Shown here: positions 9,676 to 19,908 of the stretch, piece after piece
Layout of the letters: each line of letters starts with the position of its first letter
Position numbering within the stretch: position 1 is the stretch's first letter
Source: Pelagibacteraceae bacterium AG-337-I02
Lineage (GTDB): Bacteria; Pseudomonadota; Alphaproteobacteria; HIMB59; GCA-002718135
Length of the DNA stretch: 64,000 nucleotides
Assembly (NCBI GenBank): GCA_003282155.1
Contig: QBZY01000002.1
Span: 62,001 to 126,000, forward strand
Direction: 5' to 3'
Notes under the pieces: model-generated
Seen by the model: the letters and a program-made list of their open reading frames with translations, nothing else
The model's database searches: none
Told to the model about the DNA's origin: nothing
Made by a program: the position numbers and the translations under genes

Positions 9676-10779
9676 ATGTCTAAACTTACAAAAGCCTTCT
9701 TATTCGCATCTATTATTCTTGCGCCTTTTGCAGCTAATGCTGTAACAGTCGCTTCATGGGGTGGTGCTTATACAGAAAGTCAACAAAAAGCATATGCTGA
9801 TACGTATTCTGACCCAGGTTCAATCGTTTTTGAAAACTATAACGGTGGTTTGGGTGAAACAAGAGCGCAAGTTGAAAGTGGAAATGTAACTTGGGACCTA
9901 GTTGACGTATTACCAGCTGATGCCATTACTGGTTGTGATGAGGGATTATTTGAAGATATTTCAAGTGAAATCGCATCAATGGGTGTACCAGGACCTGACG
10001 GAGAATCAATTGCCGAAGATATGGAAGCTAATGGATTAAATTACCATTCTGGTTGGGACTGCTGTGTACCACAAATTTTTTGGACTTACGTAGTATTCTA
10101 TGACCCAGATGCTTTCCCAGGAGAAAAACCTGATAGTATGGCTGACTTCTTTGATGTGGAAAAATTTCCAGGTAAAAGAGGTATCCACACTTGGGCTGAT
10201 GGAATTATTCAGAAAGCTCTAGTTGCAGATGGAGTTGCTCCAAATGCAGTACCAACGGTTTTTGCAAATCAAACTGGTGCAATTGACAGAGCATTTGAAG
10301 TAATGGATAAAATTAAGGATCATGTAGTATTTTGGTCTGCAGGTTCACAACCACTTGAATTAGTAAAAAGTGGTGAAGTTATAATGTCTGTTGCTTATAA
10401 TGGTCGTGTTGGTGCAGCTAACCTTGCTGAAGGAGAAAACTTTGAATATATTTGGGAAGGACAAGTTCTAGACCAAGAATATTTATGTTTAACAACAGGT
10501 GCTCCTAATAGAGATGCTGCTCTTGATTTTATGATGCATGCATCAAGCCCTGCTTCACAAGCTGAGCAGGCAAAATATATTACTTACGGACCAATGAGAG
10601 CTTCTGGTATTCCTATCATTGAAGCGAATGAGCCTTGGGGTCCTGGAGGAGTAGATATTATGCCTCATATGCCTAACACTCCTGAGCGTTTAAAAGTTTC
10701 AATCGTAAATGACCCTGTATGGTGGTCAGATAATGGTGCAGAAATTAATGAACGTTACTCAGCGTGGATTGGTAACTAA
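9676..10779 (+). CDS. Extracellular solute-binding protein, PotD/PotF type
   Basis: Signal peptide MSKLTKAFLFASIILAPFAANA, VASWGGAYTESQQKAY; SD AGGAGG upstream; flanked by ATPase and permeases. Confidence 0.9.
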   Translation: MSKLTKAFLFASIILAPFAANAVTVASWGGAYTESQQKAYADTYSDPGSIVFENYNGGLGETRAQVESGNVTWDLVDVLPADAITGCDEGLFEDISSEIASMGVPGPDGESIAEDMEANGLNYHSGWDCCVPQIFWTYVVFYDPDAFPGEKPDSMADFFDVEKFPGKRGIHTWADGIIQKALVADGVAPNAVPTVFANQTGAIDRAFEVMDKIKDHVVFWSAGSQPLELVKSGEVIMSVAYNGRVGAANLAEGENFEYIWEGQVLDQEYLCLTTGAPNRDAALDFMMHASSPASQAEQAKYITYGPMRASGIPIIEANEPWGPGGVDIMPHMPNTPERLKVSIVNDPVWWSDNGAEINERYSAWIGN

Positions 10780-10813
10780 GGTTGATAATTTAAACTTACT
10801 AATTTAATATGAA

Positions 10814-10840
10814 GGCGAGATTAATCTCGCCTTTTTTTTT
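10814..10840 (+). terminator. Rho-independent terminator between binding protein and permease
   Basis: GGCGAGATTAATCTCGCC perfect inverted repeat followed by a run of T. Confidence 0.9.
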
Positions 10841-12117
10841 TGGAGGATTTTATTTCTACTGCAGAATTACTTACAACGGATGGAATTCCATTAAAGCAAA
10901 GTTTAAAAAAGGCTGAGCGAAAAAATAAAATAAGAGCTTTTTTATTAGTCTTTCCTCTATTACTTTTTATAATCGTTACATTTGTTATGCCAATTGGTGA
11001 CATGCTTTTTAGAAGTGTTGATGATAGTCAAATCAATACTGTATTTCCAAATACATTCAGCGAATACAAAAAATGGGACAGAGATAAAGACGAACTACCA
11101 CCAGAAGAAGTTTACAAGTCTCTTTTTGAAGAACTTGCATACGGGGAAAAAATCCAAATTGGAAGAGCTCTAACGCGAATGAACTACTCAAAGTCAGGTT
11201 GGAAAAGTTTAATTAAAAAAACATCTAGACAAATCAAAAAAGCTGTAAAAAAAGATGAACTTCCAGATAATTATAAAGAATTTTTGATTACTACTAATGA
11301 AAGATGGGCTGACCCAACTTTTTGGTATGCTATGGGTCAAATGTTAGACACTACCACACCAATTTATTATTGGAATGCTCTTGATAGGACTTATGATCAA
11401 GATCGAAATGTAGTGATGCAAGATGAAAATAGACGAATTTATATAAAAACTTGGATTAAGACTTTAAAAATAAGTGTTTATGTTACAATTTTTTGTTTAA
11501 TCCTTGGTTTCCCTGTAGCCCATCTCCTCGCAAATTTACCTTTAAGATATAGCAATCTTTTAATGATTTTTGTTTTACTTCCATTTTGGACTTCACTTTT
11601 AGTAAGAACTACAGCGTGGATTGTTATGCTTCAACAAAATGGTGTAATAAATGGAATTTTGGTATGGTTAGGTATTTTGAGTGACGATGGTCGATTACAG
11701 TTGGTTTATAATGAAACAGGAACTTTAATTGCTATGACCCAAATATTATTACCATTTATGATACTTCCTTTGTACAGTGTAATGAGAGTAATTCCTAAAA
11801 GTCATATGAGAGCAGCGCAAAATTTAGGTGCTAAGCCTGCCACTGCTTTTTGGAGAGTATATCTACCGCAAACTATTCCTGGAATTAGTGCGGGTGGATT
11901 ATTAGTTTTCGTTTTAGCAATTGGATATTTTATTACCCCTGAATTGGTAGGAGGTAAAGATGGAAAATTAATTGGTCACTGGATTGCTTATCATCTTAAA
12001 ACAACATTGAACTGGGGTTTATGCGCGGCCTTAGGTGCAATACTTCTTGGTGTAATGTTAGTATTTTATTGGCTTTATAATAAGATTGTAGGCATAGATA
12101 ATATTAAGTTAGGATAA
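10840..12117 (+). CDS. ABC transporter permease, PotB type
   Basis: FLLVFPLLLFIIVTFVMPIGDMLFRS; permease signature NLGAKPATAFWRVYLPQTIPGI. True start uncertain: ORF-track start is TTG inside the terminator T-run; the SD GGAGG (10842-10846) suggests initiation near 10852. Confidence 0.88.
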   Translation: MEDFISTAELLTTDGIPLKQSLKKAERKNKIRAFLLVFPLLLFIIVTFVMPIGDMLFRSVDDSQINTVFPNTFSEYKKWDRDKDELPPEEVYKSLFEELAYGEKIQIGRALTRMNYSKSGWKSLIKKTSRQIKKAVKKDELPDNYKEFLITTNERWADPTFWYAMGQMLDTTTPIYYWNALDRTYDQDRNVVMQDENRRIYIKTWIKTLKISVYVTIFCLILGFPVAHLLANLPLRYSNLLMIFVLLPFWTSLLVRTTAWIVMLQQNGVINGILVWLGILSDDGRLQLVYNETGTLIAMTQILLPFMILPLYSVMRVIPKSHMRAAQNLGAKPATAFWRVYLPQTIPGISAGGLLVFVLAIGYFITPELVGGKDGKLIGHWIAYHLKTTLNWGLCAALGAILLGVMLVFYWLYNKIVGIDNIKLG

Positions 12118-12120
12118 ATT

Positions 12121-13017
12121 ATGGCTCTCCCTAGTTATGCAACTCCAGTACAAAGAACTTATTATTACACCTATTTATTTTTTTGTGCAGTAGTCTTCTT
12201 TTTTTTAATTGCCCCTTTATTTGCTATTATTCCAATATCTTTCAGTGTTTCACCCTTTATGGTTTTTACTGAAGGAATGCTTGCATGGCCTCCTGATCCA
12301 GAAGCGTGGTCTTTAAGATGGTACAAAAACATGATTGGAGATTGCAGTGCAGATGTTGTTTCTTCTACTGTTCCTTGTTCAACAAAATGGATGAAAGGTA
12401 CAGTAAATAGTTTTTACATTGGTATCATAGCAACTGTTATTGCTACAGCGTTAGGTACATTAGCTGCTTTAGGTTTGAGTAGACCTCATATGCCATACAA
12501 AGGATTAATAATGGCAATCTTAATTTCACCAATGATAGTTCCATTAATTATTACAGCTGCAGGAATGTTTTTCTTTTATGCTAGAATAAACCTAGTTTAT
12601 ACATTTACAGGAGTAATATTGGCTCATGTAGCACTTGCAACACCTTTTGTTGTAATAACTGTAACTGCTACATTAGTTGGTTTTGATATGAACATGGTAA
12701 AAGCAGCACAAAGTCTTGGTGCAAAACCAATTAGAACATTTTTCAAAGTTATAATGCCATTAATTTTACCAGGTATTATATCTGGAGCTTTGTTTGCTTT
12801 TATAACTTCTTTTGATGAAGTAGTTATAGTTATGTTTATGGCAAGTATTGATCAATTAACAATTCCTAAACAAATGTGGGCTGGAATACGTCAAGAAATA
12901 AGTCCCGTTATATTATGCATGGCAACATGCTTAGTTTTACTCTCAATCTTTTTATTAACTACAGTTGAGCTACTTAGAAGAAGGTCTGAAAAACTCAGAG
13001 GTATTAAAGCTCGATAG
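12121..13017 (+). CDS. ABC transporter permease, PotC type
   Basis: AQSLGAKPIRTFFKVIMPLILPGIISG EAA-loop motif; hydrophobic; follows PotB-type gene. Confidence 0.9.
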   Translation: MALPSYATPVQRTYYYTYLFFCAVVFFFLIAPLFAIIPISFSVSPFMVFTEGMLAWPPDPEAWSLRWYKNMIGDCSADVVSSTVPCSTKWMKGTVNSFYIGIIATVIATALGTLAALGLSRPHMPYKGLIMAILISPMIVPLIITAAGMFFFYARINLVYTFTGVILAHVALATPFVVITVTATLVGFDMNMVKAAQSLGAKPIRTFFKVIMPLILPGIISGALFAFITSFDEVVIVMFMASIDQLTIPKQMWAGIRQEISPVILCMATCLVLLSIFLLTTVELLRRRSEKLRGIKAR

Positions 13018-13021
13018 AATA

Positions 13022-14251
13022 GTGAAGAATATTGCTGTTATTGGTGCTGGAATAGTAGGTATCTGTAGTGCTTATTTTCTAAAAAAATCTGGTTTTAATG
13101 TAACTCTTATAGATAGAGAAGATCCCGGTACAATGACCAGTTTTGGTCATGCATGTAGTTTTGCCGACTATGCAAATGTTCCTGTAAATTACCCTGGATT
13201 AATATGGGACATACCTAAAATGCTATTGAGAAAAGATGGTCCTTTAGCTGTTGATTTTTTTTATATTCTTAAAAATTTACCTTGGGCTTTAAGTTTTCTA
13301 AAAAATTGCAAAAAAGAAAAAGTTGATGAGATTGCTAGTTCACTTACAAATCTATTAAAGCATTCACAGCTATCTTATGATGAAATTTTCAAAGATATAG
13401 ATGTGCAAGAGTATATAAGTAATGAAGAAAATTTATATTTATTTGACACTAAAAAATCTTTTGAAGATTATGAATACGCAAATGTAATTAGAAAAAACAA
13501 TAGGGTTAAAGTTAGAAATTTAACTAAAAATGAGGTTAAAGAATTAGAACCAAACATTGCTGATGTTTATTATGCGGGTCAAGTTTTTACTGGTTCCAGA
13601 CACACAACAAATCCTTTAGCTATTAGCACAAAAATTTTTGAAAAATTTTTAGAAATAGGTGGAATTTATATAAAGCAAAATGTTAAAAATATATTTCACA
13701 ATGAAAACAGCATAGAGTTATTTTTAGAAGATAAAAAAATAAACTTTGATAAAGTAATTATAAGTGCTGGTGCTTGGTCGAATCAAATTGCAAATATGCT
13801 TGGTGACAAATTTCCACTCGATACCGAAAGAGGATATCATATTTTATTTGAAACAAATAAAAAATTGATTAATCGACCAGTTGCTTGGTCTGAATCTGGA
13901 TTTTATTTAATACAAATTCATAATGGTATCAGAGCCGCAGGAACTGTTGAAATTGCAGGATTAAATAAATCTCCTAATAAGAAACGTCTTAAAATGATAG
14001 AAAGACAATCAAGAAAAGTTTTACCTCAACTAGGAGATATTAAATCAACATGGATGGGTAGAAGACCAACTTTACCTGACTCACTTCCAATTATTGGAAA
14101 ATCTAAACAGAATAATAATCTTATTTATGCCTTTGGACATCAACATGTTGGCTGGACGTTAGGAGCTGTGACAGGAAAAATTATTGATAGTTTATCAAAG
14201 GATCAAGTGCCAAATATTGATATTACTGCTTATTCTCCATCAAGATTTTAG
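13022..14251 (+). CDS. FAD-dependent oxidoreductase, D-amino-acid dehydrogenase (DadA)-like
   Basis: Probable GTG start at 13022: VKNIAVIGAGIVGICSAYFLKKSG dinucleotide-binding motif; C-terminal WMGRRPTLPDSLPIIG typical of DadA-like enzymes. Confidence 0.85.
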   Translation: MKNIAVIGAGIVGICSAYFLKKSGFNVTLIDREDPGTMTSFGHACSFADYANVPVNYPGLIWDIPKMLLRKDGPLAVDFFYILKNLPWALSFLKNCKKEKVDEIASSLTNLLKHSQLSYDEIFKDIDVQEYISNEENLYLFDTKKSFEDYEYANVIRKNNRVKVRNLTKNEVKELEPNIADVYYAGQVFTGSRHTTNPLAISTKIFEKFLEIGGIYIKQNVKNIFHNENSIELFLEDKKINFDKVIISAGAWSNQIANMLGDKFPLDTERGYHILFETNKKLINRPVAWSESGFYLIQIHNGIRAAGTVEIAGLNKSPNKKRLKMIERQSRKVLPQLGDIKSTWMGRRPTLPDSLPIIGKSKQNNNLIYAFGHQHVGWTLGAVTGKIIDSLSKDQVPNIDITAYSPSRF

Positions 14252-14368
14252 TTTATTCTATTGCAACCATTGTAGTAATAGTGATATTATATCAATAACG
14301 ATACATAACTCAGCGTATAATCATTACGAAAGTGGGATCGGTCGTAACTTAATATAAATTTTATTAAA

Positions 14369-15535
14369 ATGAAATTTGGATATTTTTGTAATACGACTAA
14401 TTGGAAACACAAACCATTTAATCAATTATTAGAAGAAGCAAGAGAAATATCAGTTTTTTGTGATGAAAATAATTGGGATTCAATTTGGTTTACAGAGCAT
14501 CATTTCAATCATGAAGGCATGGAGTCTTGTACTAATCCTCTGATGATGGGAACAGATGTTGCCGCAAGAACAAAAAAAATAAAAATTGGACAAGCATGTA
14601 ATGTAATAACTTTTCATAATCCTATCCGTTTAGCTGAAGATATAGCTTTTTTAGATCAATTATCTGAAGGCAGAGTAGAGATTGGAATTGGAAGAGGTGT
14701 ATACGGAAGAGAAGCAATAAATATGAATAAAGAGGCTGATCTCAAAGATCAATCAAAAAACTTTAGACTATTTGAAGAGACATTAAGCATAATGAAAAAA
14801 GCTTGGACAGAAAAATTCTTTAATCACAAAGGAGAGTTTTACACTTATCCTGCACCAAACTTTAAATGGCAACATGATATGAGTCCACCAAGTGAAGAGT
14901 TCTTGGACATAGATACTAATGAAGTAAAAAAAATTAGCATTGTCCCAAAACCATTTCAAAAACCTCATCCAGCAATCTGGCAAGTTGTTGATAGCCCCTC
15001 ATCAATAGAGTGGGCAGCCGCAAATGGAATAAATACTATAATGTGGATACCTACTGTTAAAGCACTCAAGAAAAGATTTCTACTCTACAAGGAAGCAAAA
15101 TCAAAAGCTGAAAACCGAGAAGTTCCTCTTGGAGAAGGCATCTGTCTTGTTAGAGATATGTTTATAGCTGATACAATGGAGGAAGCTGAAAAACTTGCTG
15201 GAGAACATATAGTAAATTATATGCGTTGGGTTTGTCACTGGAGGGGTTTAGGTAATCATATGGACCCAGGTGAGATACTTCCAGAAACTGATCATAAATT
15301 AGATTTATTAAATTATGATTTTTTACATAAAAGAAATTTACTTTTTGGAACACCGGAATACGTGGTTAATAAAATTAATGAATTAAAATCAGAATTAAAT
15401 CTACAAAATTTACAAGTTTGGTCAAACTTTCCAGGAATTGATCATGAAGCATGTATGAGAAGTATAAGATTATTTACAAATGAAGTAATGCCGAAAATAA
15501 AACTTGATGAATCAAATATTCAAATTGCCAGTTAA
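14369..15535 (+). CDS. LLM-class flavin-dependent oxidoreductase (luciferase-like monooxygenase)
   Basis: WDSIWFTEHHFNHEG, RTKKIKIGQACNVITFHNPIRLAEDIAFLDQLSEGRVEIGIGRG. Confidence 0.9.
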   Translation: MKFGYFCNTTNWKHKPFNQLLEEAREISVFCDENNWDSIWFTEHHFNHEGMESCTNPLMMGTDVAARTKKIKIGQACNVITFHNPIRLAEDIAFLDQLSEGRVEIGIGRGVYGREAINMNKEADLKDQSKNFRLFEETLSIMKKAWTEKFFNHKGEFYTYPAPNFKWQHDMSPPSEEFLDIDTNEVKKISIVPKPFQKPHPAIWQVVDSPSSIEWAAANGINTIMWIPTVKALKKRFLLYKEAKSKAENREVPLGEGICLVRDMFIADTMEEAEKLAGEHIVNYMRWVCHWRGLGNHMDPGEILPETDHKLDLLNYDFLHKRNLLFGTPEYVVNKINELKSELNLQNLQVWSNFPGIDHEACMRSIRLFTNEVMPKIKLDESNIQIAS

Positions 15536-15537
15536 TA

Positions 15538-16125
15538 ATGGAATTGAAGTTACGTAAATTTAATAAATTTGTAGATAAAACTTTCATCGAAGGAGGAAAA
15601 GAGGCTAAGGATCCAGTGCTACTAGTTTCTGTAGCAGCAGTTTTTGAAAATCCATGGAAAGATAAGGAATTTGTTGAAGATTTAAAACCTATAATTTTAG
15701 ATCTTGCACCAAAATTAGGCTCTATTCTTGTCCCTGAACTTGTAAAAGAAATAGGTTCACCAGAAAAAATTTTAGCTTATGGGAAAGCAGGCATAGTAGG
15801 TTTAAAAGGCGAAATTGAGCATGCTTCAGCTTTTATACACACTCTACGGTTTGGTAACATTTTTAGAGATGCCGTAGGTGGAACTTCTTATTTAAGTTTT
15901 ACTAATACTAGAGGTCCTGCTGGATCAAAAATTTCAATTCCTATGATGCACAAAACAGATGCTGGTCTAAGACCTTATTATTTAACACATGAATTTACAA
16001 TTCACGATGCTCCATTTGATAATGAAATTGTAATCACTATTGGAGGAGCAACAACAGGTAGGGCTCATGCTAGGACTGGTGATAGATATCAAGATATGAA
16101 AGAAATGGGTATAGAGCCAAAATAA
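15538..16125 (+). CDS. Amino acid synthesis (AA_synth / former DUF1185) family protein
   Basis: PVLLVSVAAVFENPW, AYGKAGIVGLKGEIEHASAFIHTLRFGNIFRDAVGG, GGATTGRAHARTGDRYQDM characteristic of the family. Confidence 0.8.
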   Translation: MELKLRKFNKFVDKTFIEGGKEAKDPVLLVSVAAVFENPWKDKEFVEDLKPIILDLAPKLGSILVPELVKEIGSPEKILAYGKAGIVGLKGEIEHASAFIHTLRFGNIFRDAVGGTSYLSFTNTRGPAGSKISIPMMHKTDAGLRPYYLTHEFTIHDAPFDNEIVITIGGATTGRAHARTGDRYQDMKEMGIEPK

Positions 16126-16908
16126 ATGTTAATGAATTTTGATAAAAATCAAAATTATTATAAATTTTATAAAAGAAAAAATATTCCTATTGTTTTTATT
16201 CATGGTGTTGGTCTTGATCATGAAATGTGGTTTCCTCAAATTAGATCTTTTAAAAATAATTCAATTTTAGTCTACGATCTATTAGGCCATGGAAAAACAC
16301 CACTACATAAAAAAAGTGTCAATTTTGATGATTTTTCAAAACAATTAAATAATTTACTAAACAATTTAAATATAAAAAAAATAAATCTTGTAGGTTTTTC
16401 ATTTGGTTCTTTAGTTGCTCTAAATTTTGCTAAAAAATATCAAAAAAAAGTTAATAAATTAATTTTAATATCTACTGTTTTTAAAAGAGATAATTTAGAA
16501 AAATATAACGTTAGAGAAAGATATAAAAAAGCAAAGAAAAAAATACCAATATCTAATTTGGCACTAAAAAGATGGTTAAGTCGTAAATTTATTAATAATA
16601 ATCCAAAGATAAAAAAATATATTTTGACTACTCTTAATAAAAAAAATAAAGATTACTTAAATTTTTTAAAATCATACAAACTATTTTCTTATTTCAAAGA
16701 TAACACAAAAGAAATCAAAAAAATAAAAATACCTTCTCTTGTTATAACTGGTACAAAAGACCAAGGTTCCACCATAAAAATGTCACAAAACTTATCAAAG
16801 GAACTTATTAACTCACAATTTTTTAAAATTACCAATGCTAAGCACTTATGCAGTATTGAGTATTCCTCAAATGTAAATATGATAATAAAAAAATTTCTAA
16901 ATACTTGA
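16126..16908 (+). CDS. Alpha/beta hydrolase
   Basis: PIVFIHGVGLDHEMWFPQI, nucleophile-elbow-like GFSFGS, late histidine NAKHLCSIE. Confidence 0.85.
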   Translation: MLMNFDKNQNYYKFYKRKNIPIVFIHGVGLDHEMWFPQIRSFKNNSILVYDLLGHGKTPLHKKSVNFDDFSKQLNNLLNNLNIKKINLVGFSFGSLVALNFAKKYQKKVNKLILISTVFKRDNLEKYNVRERYKKAKKKIPISNLALKRWLSRKFINNNPKIKKYILTTLNKKNKDYLNFLKSYKLFSYFKDNTKEIKKIKIPSLVITGTKDQGSTIKMSQNLSKELINSQFFKITNAKHLCSIEYSSNVNMIIKKFLNT

Positions 16909-16909
16909 T

Positions 16910-18385
16910 ATGATACAAGAATATAAAATGTTTATTAACGGTGAATGGGTTAATTCATCAGCGAATAAAAAAATAGAAACACTTAATCCAGAAAATAATG
17001 AAGTTTGGGCTTCTGTACCAGAAGCAAATGATCAAGATGTTGATTTTGCGGTACAAAGTGCACAAAAAGCTTTTGATAGTTCTTGGTCAAAATTACACCC
17101 GCGTGAAAGAGCTAAGTATTTACGATTAATAGCAAATGAATTACGAGAGAATGCTGAACATCTTGGTAAAATTGAAACAATTGATACAGGGAAATTATTT
17201 CGTGAAACAAAGACACAAGCTAATTATATTGCAGAGTATTATGATTACTTTGCAGGACTTGCAGATAAAGTTGAGGGAACAGTTATACCTATTGATAAAG
17301 AAGATATGCAAGTTACAACTACTAGAGTGCCAATAGGAGTAGTGGCTGCAATTATTCCTTGGAATTCTCAAATGCTTCTTACAGCTGTAAAATTGGCTCC
17401 AGCTCTAGCTATGGGAAATACTGTTGTCATAAAAGCATCTGAATTAGCACCAGTAACACTATTAGAATTTGCAAAGCTTATTGAAAAAACGGGAATGCCG
17501 AAAGGAGTTGTTAATATTATAACTGGTTTAGGGGATCCTTGTGGCAAAGCATTAACACAACACCATTTAGTCGAAAGAATTGCTTTTACAGGTGGACCTG
17601 AAACAGCAAGGCATATTGTAAAAAATTCATCATATAATTTGTCTCAAGTAAGTCTAGAACTTGGAGGAAAAAGTCCAGTAGCAGTCTTTGATGATGCTGA
17701 TCAAGAAAATGCACTTAATGGAATAACTGCTGGTATATTTGGTGCTAGCGGTCAGAGTTGCATTGCAGGATCAAGATTATACATTCAATCATCTATCTAC
17801 GAAATATTTCTAAACAAACTTATAGATAAAGCTAAAAAAATAAAATTAGGATCACCTATGTCAGATGAAACACAAATGGGACCTTTGAATAGTCTTAAAC
17901 AGCTTGAAGTAATTGAAAAAAATATAAATGATACTGCTCAACAAGGCGGAGTAATAAAGTGTGGTGGAAAAAGATCCTCTTTATCTAATAAAGGATATTA
18001 TTTTCCAGCAACTATCATAGAATGTGAAAATCATAATTTACCTACAGCAGAAAATGAATTGTTTGGGCCAGTTTTATCTGTGATGAAATTTGAAAAAGAA
18101 GATGAATTAGTAAACCTTATGAATGATAATAAGTATGGATTATCATCTGGTGTTTATACAAAAGATTTGGGAAGAGGAATGAGAGTTTCAAAAGCAATTA
18201 GAGCTGGAATAGTTTTTGTAAACACCTACCGTTTAATTTCTCCAATGGCACCATTTGGAGGTATGAAAGATAGTGGATATGGCAAAGAGGCAGGTCAAGA
18301 ATCAATAAAAGAATATACCAGAGTAAAAACTACTTGGTTTAATGCTTCTCGAAAACCAATGAGTGATCCTTTTACTATGGGTTAA
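16910..18385 (+). CDS. Aldehyde dehydrogenase
   Basis: VAAIIPWNSQM, FTGGPETARHIV, LELGGKSPVAVFDDAD, GQSCIAGSRLYI active-site Cys region. Confidence 0.92.
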   Translation: MIQEYKMFINGEWVNSSANKKIETLNPENNEVWASVPEANDQDVDFAVQSAQKAFDSSWSKLHPRERAKYLRLIANELRENAEHLGKIETIDTGKLFRETKTQANYIAEYYDYFAGLADKVEGTVIPIDKEDMQVTTTRVPIGVVAAIIPWNSQMLLTAVKLAPALAMGNTVVIKASELAPVTLLEFAKLIEKTGMPKGVVNIITGLGDPCGKALTQHHLVERIAFTGGPETARHIVKNSSYNLSQVSLELGGKSPVAVFDDADQENALNGITAGIFGASGQSCIAGSRLYIQSSIYEIFLNKLIDKAKKIKLGSPMSDETQMGPLNSLKQLEVIEKNINDTAQQGGVIKCGGKRSSLSNKGYYFPATIIECENHNLPTAENELFGPVLSVMKFEKEDELVNLMNDNKYGLSSGVYTKDLGRGMRVSKAIRAGIVFVNTYRLISPMAPFGGMKDSGYGKEAGQESIKEYTRVKTTWFNASRKPMSDPFTMG

Positions 18386-18389
18386 TATT

Positions 18390-18405
18390 ATTAGCTTAAG
18401 CTAAT
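18390..18405. repeat. Perfect 16-bp palindrome between convergent ALDH genes (possible small bidirectional hairpin)
   Basis: ATTAGCTTAAGCTAAT spanning the minus-strand gene 3' end. Confidence 0.4.
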
Positions 18406-19824
18406 ACCTACATTCTTAACTTGAAGATAAGATTTAAGTCCATCTACTCCTTTTTCACGGCTATATCCTGATTGTTTATAACCTCCAAAAGGTGTTGCGT
18501 GATTTCCAGTGAACCATTTATTTACGTATACTTGACCAGCTTCTAATTTGCTTGCAGTCCAAGATGCTTTCTTAAGATCTTTAGTAAAAACTCCTGCGCC
18601 TAATCCGTACTCAGTATCATTTGCAATATTTATGGCTTCCTCTTGATCTTCATATTCAAGAACTGAGAGTACTGGACCAAATATTTCTTCTCTAGCTACA
18701 GTCATATTTTGTTTAACATTGTTTAGAACAGTTGGTTCCATAAAATATCCTTCACGCTCTAATCTTTTTCCACCATATGCTGCTTCTGCTCCTTCTTGAA
18801 TTCCTGATCTTGCATAACCTTCAACTTTTTGTAGTTGATTTTCTGATATTACAGGAGTTAGGTCTGTATCTTTTTCTATACCAGGTCCAATTTTTAGAGA
18901 TTTACTCATATCAACAAGCTTATCTACTAATTCATCTTTAATTGACTTATGAACTACCAATCTAGACATCGCTGTACAAATTTGTCCTGCAACACTAAAT
19001 ATTCCTGAACGAGCACTTTCTAGAACTTCATTTAGATCAGCGTCAGGGTAAACAATACCAGCTGACTTACCTCCTAATTCAACTACAGCAGGAATAGCTT
19101 TATCAGCACAAGCATGAAGTATTTTTTTTCCAGTAGCAACTGAGCCTGTAAATACTACATGATTTACATCTTCATGAGATACAAGATAAGATCCTGCTTC
19201 ATTGCCATATCCACAAATTATATTGATTAATCCTTCTGGTACATCAGCATTTTGTATTGCCTTTGCAAAAATTGTTGCTGACAAAGGAGTTAATTCTGCA
19301 GTTTTAATAATTGTTGAATTTCCTGTGGCAAACGAACAAGATAGTGATCTTCCAATCATTGATAATGGGAAATTCCAAGGCACAACATGTGCTGATACAC
19401 CAAAAGGTTCTAAAATTGTGTAATCAAAAACATTTTTTGCTACAGGTATTGTTTTACCTTCAAGTTTATCAGTTAAGCCAGCGTAATAATCAAACATATC
19501 AGCTACATCATTGAACTCTTTAATTGCTGAAGCAATATTTTTTCCATTTTCATAACAAAGAAGTTCTCCTCCTTCTTTAGAAACTTTTCTTGTTTCTTCA
19601 GCAATCTTTCGCATAAGTTTTGCTCTCGAGATTAAAGGCATATCTACCAGCACTCTACTGTTATACGAATTTTTAGCTGCTTCTACTGCAAGATCAACTT
19701 CATTTTTTTTTGCACATGAAATTTCACCAATGATTTTACCATTTGATGGATCATCAACCTTTATTGTTTCCTTGGACTCACTTTCAATCCATTTATTATT
19801 TATAAAATTCTTATATTTTTCCAT
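18391..19824 (-). CDS. Aldehyde dehydrogenase
   Basis: VVPWNFPLSM, VFTGSVATGKKIL, VELGGKSAGIVYPDADL, GQICTAMSRLVV. Confidence 0.92.
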   Translation of the reverse strand: MEKYKNFINNKWIESESKETIKVDDPSNGKIIGEISCAKKNEVDLAVEAAKNSYNSRVLVDMPLISRAKLMRKIAEETRKVSKEGGELLCYENGKNIASAIKEFNDVADMFDYYAGLTDKLEGKTIPVAKNVFDYTILEPFGVSAHVVPWNFPLSMIGRSLSCSFATGNSTIIKTAELTPLSATIFAKAIQNADVPEGLINIICGYGNEAGSYLVSHEDVNHVVFTGSVATGKKILHACADKAIPAVVELGGKSAGIVYPDADLNEVLESARSGIFSVAGQICTAMSRLVVHKSIKDELVDKLVDMSKSLKIGPGIEKDTDLTPVISENQLQKVEGYARSGIQEGAEAAYGGKRLEREGYFMEPTVLNNVKQNMTVAREEIFGPVLSVLEYEDQEEAINIANDTEYGLGAGVFTKDLKKASWTASKLEAGQVYVNKWFTGNHATPFGGYKQSGYSREKGVDGLKSYLQVKNVGISLS

Positions 19825-19908
19825 TATCTGCGTTTTTTAATTAATTATTTTTGTTTCATTCTTTATCATTTAGGATATGAAAATGATACAAATTTAATTT
19901 TAAGAAAC

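Noticed and set aside
14252-14368. Promoter-like TATAAT (near 14316) and possible structured element upstream of the LLM monooxygenase
   Set aside because: No convincing -35 at proper spacing; AT-rich background makes TATAAT uninformative without expression data.
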